Assembly (NCBI GenBank): GCA_019912885.1
Contig: JAIOHV010000069.1
Location: 1-51,946, forward strand
DNA length: 51,946 nt
Direction: 5' to 3'
From: a bacterium
Lineage (GTDB): Bacteria; Lernaellota; Lernaellaia; JACKCT01
The first letter of the stretch is position 1, and each line of letters opens with the position of its first letter. A program made the position numbers and the translations under genes. Positions 44,129-51,946 of this stretch are shown piece after piece. Below the pieces are notes generated by a model, which ran no database searches, was not told the origin of the DNA, and was given only the letters and a program-made list of their open reading frames with translations.

Positions 44129-44238
44129 GGAGATAGGCAACGGGAAATAGGAAACAGGGAAAAAGAGACTCACGCGCCGGCGCCGATCGGCGCTATCGCC
44201 CTGTCCATTTCGTCCATCATGTCCAAAACGTCCATGCG
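44129..44238. repeat. Short-period repeats including a GTCCAT array
   Basis: GGCAACGGGAAATAGGAAACAGGG starts ten bases after the stop codon, and GTCCATTTC/GTCCATCAT/GTCCAAAAC/GTCCATGCG (family C) occupies 44203-44238, just before the next start codon. Confidence 0.75.
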
Positions 44239-44247
44239 CCCCCCGTC

Positions 44248-45051
44248 ATGAAACAATCGAAACGTGTCTCCGTGACATCACTCCTTGTCGCGCTCGCCTT
44301 CGCGTTCGCCGCGCCCGTCCATGCCGGCGACGCGGCTTTCCTGGCGCGTCTTGCGCGCGGCGCGGATGGGCGCGTCGTCGTTATCGGCCGCGCGGATCTG
44401 CCCGACGGTGCGTGGGTGTACGTCGAGGTCATCGCGGACCCCGGGCGCGCGGACGGCGTGTTCGCCGACGCGGTCCCCGTCGCGGGCGGTGCGTTCGCTT
44501 TGGCGACGCCGTTCGCCGCGGAGCTTCCCTACACCGCGACGTGCGCGCTGTCGCCGCGACTTTCGCCGGGGCTCGACGCCGACCTGGCGCGCCTTGCCGA
44601 AACACCCGGCGCGATACGCCGCGACATCGGCGCGACGTTCGAGTTGATCGTCACCGCGACGGCGGCGTTCGGCGACGCGGACGTTGTGGCGCGGCGGCGC
44701 GCGCGGCTTGCCGAATCGATCGAAAAAGACATTCGCACGCTGCGCGGCGCCACGGAGATTTCGAAAAACAAACCCGGCGCGCCCGCGCTCGCGGACGCAC
44801 TCGAAGAACTTCGCCGCGCGGCCGAACGTGGCCGCGGCGCGGAAGGCTACGTGTACGCGGCGCCGCTCGCTGCGGAGCGCGAGCGTGCGATCGACGACGC
44901 GACCGATGCGCTAACCGCGCGCCTTCGCGCCACGATGGCAGGCAGGACCGACGCGAAGGCCGACGAGAAACTCGCCCGCGCGCGGCGTCGCCTCGATCGC
45001 ATCGAGAAAGCGCTCACCGACTGGACGAAGACGGCGGAGACGACGCCGTAG
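44248..45051 (+). CDS. Exported helical protein of unknown function
   Basis: The 267-residue protein has a signal peptide ending AAPVHAG, a short beta-rich part (VVVIGRADLPDGAWVYVEVI) and a long Ala/Arg-rich helical part with coiled-coil character (about residues 140-260). It contains two cysteines at most. No family is recognised. The ATG at 44248 lacks a recognisable ribosome-binding site, as a GTCCAT repeat occupies that position. Probably periplasmic. Confidence 0.6.
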   Translation: MKQSKRVSVTSLLVALAFAFAAPVHAGDAAFLARLARGADGRVVVIGRADLPDGAWVYVEVIADPGRADGVFADAVPVAGGAFALATPFAAELPYTATCALSPRLSPGLDADLARLAETPGAIRRDIGATFELIVTATAAFGDADVVARRRARLAESIEKDIRTLRGATEISKNKPGAPALADALEELRRAAERGRGAEGYVYAAPLAAERERAIDDATDALTARLRATMAGRTDAKADEKLARARRRLDRIEKALTDWTKTAETTP

Positions 45052-45231
45052 GGGCGCGACGAATCGCGACGGTGAAACGCACGCCGCGCCCGCGTCGACC
45101 ACAACATAAGGGCCTGCAAGAACCAAAATAAAAATTGACAGTCACAAAGGGCGCTGCCGCCACGGATCGCGCTTTTCGCATCGGCGCCGATTCTGTACGC
45201 GATCAATCCTCGTCGCGCCGAATCACCCGCG

Positions 45232-46686
45232 CTACGCGGGCGTCACGGCCGCCGCTCGGCGGCGGCGCGCCAGCAGCCGGCCTTCCTGGCGAGGCAGGAA
45301 AAGCCGCGTCGCGGCGAGCGTGGCCGCGAACGCAAGCTGGCGGCGGCAAGGCAGATCGCGCGCGATGCGGAACAGCCGGCGCGGACTCGCGTAGAACGCG
45401 AGCGTTGCGCGGCGGATCAGCCGGCGCGTTTCACTCGCGTCCACCTTTGCGAGCGTGAAACCCGCCATGCGCCCGTCGTAGTAGCTCGTCAGCGCGTCGT
45501 TATTCGGAACGATGGCGCCCGCGGCGACGAACTGTGCGTGCAATTCGCTGCCTGGCAGCGGCTGAACGAAGAAAAACGACGCCGAGTGCAGCCGCGACGA
45601 CCGCGCGAAGCGGACCGTTTGCTCCATGTCCTCTCGCGTCTCGCCGGGAAAACCAAGCATGAAAAACCCATGCGTCATGACGCGCCGCGCCGCGAGTAGG
45701 TCGATGGCGCGGGCGGCGCGATCGAGCTTCATGTTCTTTTTCATCTCGCGCTGGATGCGCTCCGTGCCCGACTCGATCGCGATCGACACCTTGTACGCGC
45801 CCGCGTTCGCAAGCGCGTCCACCGTCTCCTCGTCGAGCTGATCGCCGCGAAGGCCGTTCGGAAACGAAATCGCGAGATCCTCCTTGCGCGCCGCGATGCC
45901 CCGGCATATCGCGAGCGTGCGATCCTTGCGCATGTTGAAGATGTCGTCGACGAACTGAATCTCGCGCACGCCATGCCGCGTCACAAGAACGTCGATCTCG
46001 GAAAGAACGCGCGCCGCGGAGCGGTAGCGGAATCGCTTGCCGTGGATGACATGGCAGTAGGTGCATCGATACGGGCAGCCGCGGCTCGTGGAGACGGAGA
46101 AATATCGTCGGTGGCGATACAGCGTGCCGATGCGCGGCAGGCGCGCGTACAAATCCAGATCGACAAGATCCACCGCCGGGTCGGGCAGAGCGTCAAGATT
46201 TTCGATCGCCGTTGCGTGGCCGCCATCGTGCACGGCATCGCGGTTCCGATACGAAAGCCCCGCGATGCCGCGCGCGTCATCGCACGCCGCAAGCCGCGAG
46301 ACGAGATCGCAAAAGACATCCTCGCCTTCCCCCGCGACGGCGTAGTCGATCGCCGGATCGGCAAGCACATCGGCCGTCTGCGTCGAGGCCAGCGCGCCCC
46401 CGGCCACCGTCACGGCGGAAGGGCACGCTGCGCGCACGAGCGGCGTCAGCCGGTGCAACGACGGTGCCTGGCATGACAACGCGGTGTATCCGATGACGTG
46501 CGGATCGAACGCCGCCGCGCGCCGCGCGACCTCGCGCTCGTCGATGCCCTCGGCAAAGGCATCGATGACGCGCACCTTCGCGCCCAGGCGCTTGCGCAAA
46601 ACGGACGCCACGAACAGGACGCCAATGGGCGGCGTCACCTCGGCGACGGTCGAATCGACCGGTCGGATGAACAAAATGCGGCTCAT
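45232..46686 (-). CDS. B12-binding domain radical SAM protein
   Basis: The 484-residue protein has an N-terminal cobalamin-binding-type domain (VIGYTALSCQAPS, VTVAGGALASTQT, VAGEGEDVF) and a radical SAM domain with C204-PYR-C208-TY-C211. This is the common BchE/HpnJ-like layout. Downstream elements GFFMLGFPGETREDMEQT and FVQPLPGSEL are usual in the group. It is distinct from the radical SAM enzyme at 883-2202. It follows a UPF0104-type membrane protein by 40 bases on the same strand, which suggests work on a lipid or polyprenyl-linked substrate. Its 3' end overlaps a CCCGCG-CTA-CGCGGG hairpin. Confidence 0.88.
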   Translation of the reverse strand: MSRILFIRPVDSTVAEVTPPIGVLFVASVLRKRLGAKVRVIDAFAEGIDEREVARRAAAFDPHVIGYTALSCQAPSLHRLTPLVRAACPSAVTVAGGALASTQTADVLADPAIDYAVAGEGEDVFCDLVSRLAACDDARGIAGLSYRNRDAVHDGGHATAIENLDALPDPAVDLVDLDLYARLPRIGTLYRHRRYFSVSTSRGCPYRCTYCHVIHGKRFRYRSAARVLSEIDVLVTRHGVREIQFVDDIFNMRKDRTLAICRGIAARKEDLAISFPNGLRGDQLDEETVDALANAGAYKVSIAIESGTERIQREMKKNMKLDRAARAIDLLAARRVMTHGFFMLGFPGETREDMEQTVRFARSSRLHSASFFFVQPLPGSELHAQFVAAGAIVPNNDALTSYYDGRMAGFTLAKVDASETRRLIRRATLAFYASPRRLFRIARDLPCRRQLAFAATLAATRLFLPRQEGRLLARRRRAAAVTPA

Positions 46687-46726
46687 GTTCGATTCCGGTC
46701 GATATTCCGCGCGCGCCTGGGGCGTG

Positions 46727-47764
46727 TCAACGAACGGACGTTTCGTCCGTCGCATCCCGTAGGCCCGCTGACGAATCCTCGCGACGCAGCGAACGCAATG
46801 CCTCGCGAATGAAAGGAACGGCGATCGGCGCGCCGATGGCGTGCGGCACGAGATACTCGAAAAACGAATACGCGAATCCCGCCGCGACGGCCTCGCCGGG
46901 CGTCGCGTACGCCGCGAGCAAAACGAGCGCCACGCCCTCGCGCGCGCCGATCCCCGCGAAAAACACGGGCGCCGACGACACGATGACGATGAGCGTCACG
47001 TAGGCCACGAGGCGCGCCGTCGGCACGTCGATGCCGAGTTTGCGAAAGATGATCGCGCACGCCACGATCTCGGAGGCCTGGAAAATTACGGAATACGCGA
47101 GCAGGCCGAGCTTGGCACGAAACGGAATGCGTTCGAACGCCGCGAGAAGATCGCGCGCCATGTCGCCGAACCGCGCGTGGATCGTCTCCGCGGCGCGCAC
47201 CGCGATCCGCCGCGCGGGCGCCATCTCAAGCGAGAAAAACAGCAGCAAGGCTGCGCCGGCTGCCGCGGACGCGGCGGCGATGGGCGACAGTGCGCCTGTC
47301 CCGCCGAAGGTCACAAGCGATGACCGCGCCTCGACGCCGGCCGCGGCGGCGCCCCCCGCAAACAGGATGAGCGTCGCCGCGAGCGCGAGATATTTGTTGT
47401 AGATCATCGTGCCGGCGACAAGCCCGACCGGCGCCTTGATCGACTGCGCGAGCGCCGCCGCGGTCACGAATTCGCCGGTTTGCATCGGCATCACAAGGCG
47501 CACCGGCCCGGTCGCCACGTCAATCCGCACGATCGTGGCCAACGGCGCCTTGACGCCGACGTGCCAAAGCGCGCGCCGCCACCGGTCCGCGTTCACGACG
47601 ATGTTGAACGCGAGCGAGAACAAGACGAGAAACGCGATCGCAGGCCCGGAAAGCTCGCGCGCCGCCGCCGCCGTTTTGCCCACCGGCGCGAACGCGAACA
47701 CCACGGCAAGCGCCGCGCCGGTGCCGGCGGCAAGCAGAGTGAGATGTCTCAGGACGCGTCCCAA
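46727..47764 (-). CDS. UPF0104/LPG-synthase-type membrane protein (flippase-like)
   Basis: The 345-residue protein has about eight transmembrane segments and the family's markers: a DRWRRAL segment after the second helix (residues 60-66), MPMQTGEFVTAAAL, and the late FFAGIGAREGVALVLL motif. Members include the lysylphosphatidylglycerol synthase transmembrane domain and AglD-like proteins, thought to move or modify lipids. The TTG at 47764 has GGGAG five bases upstream and is preferred to an ATG at 47899, which would overlap the divergent CAP gene. It precedes the radical SAM gene by 40 bases. Confidence 0.8.
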   Translation of the reverse strand: MGRVLRHLTLLAAGTGAALAVVFAFAPVGKTAAAARELSGPAIAFLVLFSLAFNIVVNADRWRRALWHVGVKAPLATIVRIDVATGPVRLVMPMQTGEFVTAAALAQSIKAPVGLVAGTMIYNKYLALAATLILFAGGAAAAGVEARSSLVTFGGTGALSPIAAASAAAGAALLLFFSLEMAPARRIAVRAAETIHARFGDMARDLLAAFERIPFRAKLGLLAYSVIFQASEIVACAIIFRKLGIDVPTARLVAYVTLIVIVSSAPVFFAGIGAREGVALVLLAAYATPGEAVAAGFAYSFFEYLVPHAIGAPIAVPFIREALRSLRREDSSAGLRDATDETSVR

Positions 47765-47855
47765 TTCGGCTCCCGCGCGTTGGTGAGGCGGCCAAATGAC
47801 GCAAAACCGCCATTTCGGAATTGCGATTTCGGAATCCGGATTGTAATGACGAAGG

Positions 47856-48314
47856 ATGGACCAAACCAGACGCCGCGCCGCTCTCGCGATTTGCGCCATC
47901 GCCCTTGCCTTCGCCGCCGGGTGTACCGCCGCGAAAGGGCGCGTCGAGTATTATCCCGATGTGGCCGAGAACGAATTCGACCAAAAAACGCTGATTCGGA
48001 TCAACAAATACCGCTGGTCGCTGGGGCTTGCGCAGCTCACGCACGAACCGCATCTGGAAATGCTCGCGCGCGAGCACGCCCGCGCGATGCACGAGGCCGG
48101 CAAGATGTCGCACGACGGTTTCCGCGAACGCGCGCGGCGAAGCGGCATGACGACGTGCGTCGAGAATCTCGCCGTCGGCACGCGCACGTCCGAACAGGTG
48201 TTCAACGGCTGGCGCGCTTCACCGGGCCACGACCGCAACATGCGCGTGCCGGATCTGCATTACGCCGGGGTCGCGCACCACGGCGCGTATGTGGCGCTTC
48301 TGGCATGCGGGTGA
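47856..48314 (+). CDS. CAP-domain (SCP/PR1-like) lipoprotein
   Basis: The 152-residue protein has a lipoprotein signal (LAFAAGC, C23) followed by a compact CAP domain: INKYRWSLGLAQLTHEPHLEMLAREHARAM, MSHDGFRERARRSGM, ENLAVGT and WRASPGHDRNMRVPDLHYAGVAH. The two histidines typical of the cleft (AREHA and MSHDG) and the GHDRNM signature are present. Bacterial CAP proteins are poorly understood; lipid binding and envelope roles are proposed. The ATG at 47856 is the first in frame. Confidence 0.9.
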   Translation: MDQTRRRAALAICAIALAFAAGCTAAKGRVEYYPDVAENEFDQKTLIRINKYRWSLGLAQLTHEPHLEMLAREHARAMHEAGKMSHDGFRERARRSGMTTCVENLAVGTRTSEQVFNGWRASPGHDRNMRVPDLHYAGVAHHGAYVALLACG

Positions 48315-48318
48315 AGAA

Positions 48319-48414
48319 AAGGCTGGAAGACTGAAAGGCTGGAAGTCTGGAAGGTCATTGCAACGCGTAACATGTCGTTGCGTTCGACTCTATCCTCAAT
48401 CCTCAATCCTCCTC
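48319..48414. repeat. Family B and family A arrays between convergent genes
   Basis: GGCTGGAAGACTGAAAGGCTGGAAGTCTGGAAGGTCATTGC (48321-48361) begins six bases after the CAP stop. TATCCTCAATCCTCAATCCTCCTC (48391-48414) follows and encodes the last residues and stop (IED) of the epimerase gene on the minus strand. Confidence 0.85.
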
Positions 48415-49451
48415 GTCAAATCCGCGTGGATCTCCTCGAAGATGCGGTCGAGCCCCACGGTCACGTCCCACCCCGGATAGTCGGCGCGAAGGCGCGACAG
48501 GTCGGAGATGTAGCAGATGTGGTCACCGACGCGCGCGGTCTCGACGTACTCCGTGTTCATCTTCTTGCCGGTGACGTCCTCGGCTTTTTCGATCGCCTCG
48601 AGAAGCGAAATCGAATTGCCGCGCCCGCCGCCGAGGTTGTACACGGCCGCGGGGCGCGGCGCCTCGAAATACGCCTCGATCGCGCGGCACACGTCGAGCG
48701 CGTGCAGGTTGTCGCGCACCTGCTTGCCCTTGTAGCCGAAGATGCGATACGTGCCGCCGGTCGCCGCGACCTTCACCAGATACGCGAGAAACCCGTGCAA
48801 TTCGACACCCGCGTGGTGCGGGCCGGTGAGGCATCCGCCGCGAAAGCAAACCGTGTTCATGCCGAAGTAGCGGCCGTATTCCTGCACCATCAGGTCGGCC
48901 GCGGCCTTCGATGCGCCGAACAGGCTGTGCGTGCAATGGTCGATCGGAAAATCCTCGCGGATCCCCGCGCGGTCCTCGTCGCGTTCGTATTCCCACCGCG
49001 TTTCAAGTTCGACAAGCGGCACGCGGTTTGGCCCGTCGCCGTAAACCTTGTTGGTGGATAAAAAGCAAAACGCCGCCTTGGGCGCGTGCCGGCGCGTCGC
49101 CTCGAGCAGATTCAGCGTGCCGAGCGCGTTGACCTCGAAATCGTCGAACGGCCGATCCTTCGCCAGATCGTGCGAGGGCTGCGCCGCCGCGTGGACGATG
49201 AGATCGGGCCGTATCGCCGCCACGAGATCGTCCACCTTCGCGCGATCGCGAATGTCTCGTTCGACGAGCGTGTAATCCGGCACCGTCGCAAGCAGCTCTC
49301 GCCCGCGACGCCGCGTATCGCCGCCCGCCCCGAAAAAATCCATCCGCATATTGTTGTCGACGCCGGTGACGGCAAACCCGCGCCCGGCGAAATGCACGAC
49401 GCACTCGGAGCCGACAAGTCCGGACGCGCCGGTGATCAGGGCAACGGGCAT
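48396..49451 (-). CDS. NAD-dependent epimerase, CDP-paratose 2-epimerase (RfbE)-like
   Basis: The 351-residue extended SDR protein has TGASGLVG (7-14), VDNNMRMDFFG (31-41), HAAAQPSHDLAKDRPFDDFEVN and THSLFGASKAAADLMVQEYGRYFGMNT. The NNMR..FFG and SLFGxSK blocks are the particular signature of CDP-paratose/tyvelose 2-epimerase, where Phe (F178) replaces the usual catalytic Tyr before K182. It would act in synthesis of a dideoxy-sugar or related nucleotide sugar for surface glycans. The ATG at 49451 is preceded by AAGGAGAAAGG. The end of the reading frame is made by a heptamer repeat. Confidence 0.85.
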   Translation of the reverse strand: MPVALITGASGLVGSECVVHFAGRGFAVTGVDNNMRMDFFGAGGDTRRRGRELLATVPDYTLVERDIRDRAKVDDLVAAIRPDLIVHAAAQPSHDLAKDRPFDDFEVNALGTLNLLEATRRHAPKAAFCFLSTNKVYGDGPNRVPLVELETRWEYERDEDRAGIREDFPIDHCTHSLFGASKAAADLMVQEYGRYFGMNTVCFRGGCLTGPHHAGVELHGFLAYLVKVAATGGTYRIFGYKGKQVRDNLHALDVCRAIEAYFEAPRPAAVYNLGGGRGNSISLLEAIEKAEDVTGKKMNTEYVETARVGDHICYISDLSRLRADYPGWDVTVGLDRIFEEIHADLTRRIED

Positions 49452-49785
49452 GGTTGAGCCTTTCTCCTTGCTGGTTTGTATCCGGTTATCGCGGCAGGCT
49501 CAATCGAATGGGGAATCGGGAACTGTAAAATGGCAAATTGGGAATTGGGAATTGCGGATTGCGAATGCCATCGCAAGCCGCCGTGTGCCCACGGCGTTCG
49601 CTTCGGCGAGGGAGCGCGTCAAACGGCCATCCCGTCCATTCGGTCCATCATGTCCAATTTGCGCGACCGTTGCTTGCGATGACCTTTCAGACTTTCAGAC
49701 TTTCAGACTATTCGATCCGGCCCGCGCCACACCTTGACACGCCTTGCCGAATTCCCAATCGTTGCCCCAACTCCAGGGGGCGAAC
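49452..49785. other. 334-base divergent intergenic region with repeats
   Basis: Holds a GGGAATTGGGAATTGCGGATTGCGAATG short-period stretch (49540-49567), a GTCCAT array (49632-49660, family C) and an octamer array with both conserved ends (TTGCGATGACC, TTTCAGAC in three copies, TATTC; 49673-49713, family B). The remaining part contains CTTGACACGCCTTGCC (49733-49748), a possible -35 region for cysK. Confidence 0.65.
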
Positions 49786-50745
49786 ATGAGCAACTTTTTT
49801 CTCGACAACAGTTTTTCCATCGGCCGCACGCCGCTCGTGCGCCTCAATCGCGTGACCGACGGCGCCAAGGCGACCGTGCTTGCCAAGATCGAAGGACGCA
49901 ATCCGTCGTACTCCGTGAAGTGCCGCATCGGCGCGGCGATGATCTGGGACGCGGAAAAACGCGGTAATCTGCAAAAGGGCATGGAGATCGTCGAGGCGAC
50001 AAGCGGCAATACGGGCATCGCGCTCGCGTTCGTGGCCGCGGCGCGCGGCTATCCGCTGACGCTCACCATGCCGGAGACGATGTCGCTTGAGCGCCGCAAG
50101 ATTCTCAAGGTATTCGGTGCGAACCTCGTGCTGACGCCCGGCGCGCAGGGCATGAAAGGCGCGGTCGAAAAGGCCGAGGAGATCGCCCGCTCCGATCCGG
50201 AGCGCTACTGGGTGGCGCGCCAGTTCGATAACCCCGCCAATCCGAAGATCCACGAATCCACGACCGGCCCGGAGATCTGGGAAGACACCGGCGGCGCGGT
50301 GGACGTGCTCATCTCCGGCGTCGGCACCGGCGGCACGATCACCGGCGTGTCGCGCTTCATCAAGAACACCAAGGGCAAGAAGATCACCGCGATCGCCGTC
50401 GAGCCTACGCATTCGCCCGTCATCACGCAAAAGCGCGGCGGCGAGGAACTGCGCCCCGGCCCGCACAAGATTCAGGGCATCGGCGCGGGATTCATCCCGA
50501 CCAACCTGGATCTCGAACAGGTGGACCGCGTGGAGCAGGTGACGAACGAGGAATCGATCGCGATGTCGCGGCGCCTCTCGTCCGAGGAGGGCATTCTGTC
50601 CGGCATCTCCTGCGGCGCCGCCGCGGCCGCCGCCGTGCGCGTCGCGAAGGAGCCGGAGATGGAAGGCAAGACGATCGTCGTCATCCTCCCGGATTCCGGC
50701 GAGCGCTACCTGTCGTCGGTGCTGTACGAAGGGCTGTTCGACTAA
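49786..50745 (+). CDS. cysK: Cysteine synthase (O-acetylserine sulfhydrylase A)
   Basis: The 319-residue PLP enzyme makes cysteine from O-acetylserine and sulfide. It closely follows the E. coli CysK pattern: [32 protein letters not shown] with PLP lysine K45, [17 protein letters not shown] (S73-G77 binding substrate carboxylate), [25 protein letters not shown] for the PLP phosphate, and [14 protein letters not shown]. The C-terminus ends at LYEGLFD, slightly shorter than the enterobacterial protein. The ATG at 49786 has GGGGG upstream. No cysE is adjacent. Confidence 0.96.
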   Translation: MSNFFLDNSFSIGRTPLVRLNRVTDGAKATVLAKIEGRNPSYSVKCRIGAAMIWDAEKRGNLQKGMEIVEATSGNTGIALAFVAAARGYPLTLTMPETMSLERRKILKVFGANLVLTPGAQGMKGAVEKAEEIARSDPERYWVARQFDNPANPKIHESTTGPEIWEDTGGAVDVLISGVGTGGTITGVSRFIKNTKGKKITAIAVEPTHSPVITQKRGGEELRPGPHKIQGIGAGFIPTNLDLEQVDRVEQVTNEESIAMSRRLSSEEGILSGISCGAAAAAAVRVAKEPEMEGKTIVVILPDSGERYLSSVLYEGLFD

Positions 50746-50771
50746 ATCGCAAAAGATTTTTCAAGACAAAG

Positions 50772-50814
50772 GCACAAAGGAAAACGCATGTTTCTTTGGG
50801 CCTTTGTGCGTTTT
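50772..50814. terminator. Hairpin between convergent cysK and thpR
   Basis: GCACAAAGG (50772-50780) pairs with CCTTTGTGC (50801-50809) around a 20-base loop, followed by GTTTT. The AAAGGCACAAAGG motif also belongs to an intergenic repeat type seen near 37990, so it may be a repeat-derived terminator. Confidence 0.5.
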
Positions 50815-50849
50815 GTGCCCTTGTGGTGAAGCGTGATTTTGTCGTGCCC

Positions 50850-51946
50850 CTACGGCGTCCCCGTCAACCGTATCGTCCTCAACAACTCGTACTTCGAGCC
50901 GTCCGGCATGAGCGTCGATTTGTAGATCGCGATCGCGTCGATCGGCCACGCGCCGAAAACGGTGTCGATCATTCGCGCCGCGCGTTTGCGCAGGACGCCG
51001 AGTTGCTTGCCGGCCTTCACGCGCGCGAACGTGAGGTGCGGCGTGGCGTCTTTCTTTTCCGGCGCGACGCCAAACGCCGCCGCGACCCTATCGACATCCG
51101 CGACGAGCCTCGCATAACGGGCAAGATCGCCCCTGACCCCCGCCCACAACACGCGGGGCGAGTCGAAACTCTCAAACGCGCCGATGCCCGCGATTTCAAG
51201 CGCGAACGGCGCGTGCTTCCGCGCGATCTCTTCGAGCAGGTCGCCGAGCGCCGCGATGTCGGACTCGCGAACATCGCCAAGGAATTTCAGCGTGCCGTGG
51301 ATGTTTTCTTCCGCGACCAGACGCACGTGCGGCAGATCGCCGAACGCGTCGCGCGCCGCGCCGGTGATCGCCGCGCGCACGTCGCCCGGAACGCTGACGG
51401 CGATGAACGCGCGGACTTTGCCGGCCGCCGGCCGAGACACGTCCACTTTGGCCTTGGGCTTGGACGACGGCGCGCGTTCTGTCCGTCGATCGACCCGCAA
51501 ATCGCGCGGGCGCGTGTCCCGGCGCGGCGGACGTTCGTCGCGCGAACGATCGTCGCGCGAGCGATCGTCACGCGGGCGATCGTCACGACCCCGCGCCCGG
51601 TCGTCCCTGCGCGGCACCCGGTCATCCCTGCGCGGCGCCCGGTCATCCCTGCGCGGCGCCCTGTCGTCCCGCCTCTTGTCATCCCGCCTCTTGTCATCCT
51701 GAGCGGAGCGAAGGATCTCCCCCCGCCGACCCGGCGCCCGGTCTTCCCGGCGCGGCGGCCTGTCGTCCCTGCGCGGCGGGCGATCGTCGCGGCGCGGCGG
51801 ACGATCATCTCGCGGACGTGTGTCCCTGTGCGGCGGCCCGCCGCGTGCGGGCGGCGACCGGTCATCACGACGCGGAGGTACCGCGTCACGGCGCGGGGGG
51901 CGCGTGTCCGTACGTGGCGGACGGTCATCTCGGCGCGGGGGGCGCG
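50850..51946 (-). CDS. thpR: RNA 2',3'-cyclic phosphodiesterase (2H family) with Arg/Asp repeat extension (5' end outside window)
   Basis: The C-terminal 190 or so residues are a 2H phosphoesterase of the LigT/ThpR type, which opens 2',3'-cyclic phosphates: RAFIAVSVPGDVR, first catalytic motif HGTLKFLG, second motif HLTFARVK, and IDAIAIYKSTL. Upstream the frame stays open to the window edge with no stop, encoding a long low-complexity stretch of RRDDRAP-type heptapeptides. A GTG at 51617 would give 255 residues, but still with an Arg/Asp-rich head, so the true start is unknown and may lie outside. The extension is highly charged and could bind RNA. A GAGCGGAGCGAAGGATCT-type repeat is embedded in it. 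Confidence 0.85.
   Translation of the reverse strand, partial: RPPRRDDRPPRTDTRPPRRDAVPPRRDDRSPPARGGPPHRDTRPRDDRPPRRDDRPPRRDDRPPRREDRAPGRRGEILRSAQDDKRRDDKRRDDRAPRRDDRAPRRDDRVPRRDDRARGRDDRPRDDRSRDDRSRDERPPRRDTRPRDLRVDRRTERAPSSKPKAKVDVSRPAAGKVRAFIAVSVPGDVRAAITGAARDAFGDLPHVRLVAEENIHGTLKFLGDVRESDIAALGDLLEEIARKHAPFALEIAGIGAFESFDSPRVLWAGVRGDLARYARLVADVDRVAAAFGVAPEKKDATPHLTFARVKAGKQLGVLRKRAARMIDTVFGAWPIDAIAIYKSTLMPDGSKYELLRTIRLTGTP
51600..51720. repeat. 21-base and 15-base tandem repeats within the thpR extension
   Basis: Three 21-base units GTCATCCCTGCGCGGCGCCC(G/T) (51600-51662) are followed by two 15-base units GTCRTCCCGCCTCTT (51663-51692). GTCATCCTGAGCGGAGCGAAGGATCTCC then occupies 51693-51720, cited here by position. 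All begin GTCRTCC and keep one reading frame. Looser copies continue to the right edge. Confidence 0.85.

Noticed and set aside
51287-51928. Alternative minus-strand frame of about 213 codons over the repeat region
   Set aside because: Arg/Thr/Gly-rich translation of the same repeats in another frame; the phosphodiesterase frame is open over the same stretch and leads into a real domain.

Overview
The window is high-GC DNA with dense bacterial coding. It is best explained as a contig from an uncultured, diderm (Gram-negative) bacterium. Beta-barrel outer-membrane proteins, lipoproteins, a type IV prepilin peptidase, sigma-54-type promoters and poly-Asp secreted proteins recall the broad deltaproteobacterial grade (Myxococcota/Desulfobacterota and candidate phyla near them). 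I cannot place it more precisely, and no rRNA is present.

Layout. (1) 1-9319, all on the minus strand and tightly packed: three SGNH-type hydrolase-like proteins, two tandem-duplicated polytopic membrane proteins, then an isoprenoid-lipid cassette of geranylgeranylglyceryl-phosphate (GGGP) synthase, B12-type radical SAM enzyme, membrane methyltransferase and the start of a geranylgeranyl-reductase-like flavoprotein. (2) 9581-19038: a large unknown envelope protein, a small poly-Asp lipoprotein, a GT-C glycosyltransferase/small membrane protein/prepilin peptidase operon, a vWA-like/FHA-like membrane protein, and a lipoprotein behind a sigma-54-type promoter. (3) 19382-30618: outer-membrane barrels, rplS, plsC, glycerate kinase, a ceramidase-like lipoprotein, proS, pyrF and a DUF1232 protein. 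(4) 30889-37502: a STAS-like protein, an SDR-type epimerase/dehydrogenase and two divergent copies of a secreted beta-propeller protein with very long Asp-rich linkers. (5) 37912-51946: tRNA-Met(CAT), leuCD, a further SGNH protein, a BNR-repeat propeller, an L7/L12-zinc finger-metzincin-like fusion, a radical SAM/flippase-like pair, a CAP lipoprotein, a CDP-paratose-epimerase-like SDR, cysK, and a ThpR phosphoesterase with an Arg/Asp repeat extension that runs off the window.

The most striking signals are (a) the archaeal-type GGGP synthase locus with translationally coupled partners; (b) several families of short-period tandem repeats (7, 8 and 9 nt) in the intergenic spaces, some with conserved ends, which repeatedly sit on or just after stop codons; (c) poly-Asp tethers on lipoproteins and propeller proteins; (d) three sigma-54-like promoters; and (e) a nested five-hairpin element at 12694-12830. 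There are no CRISPR arrays, transposases or phage genes in the window.
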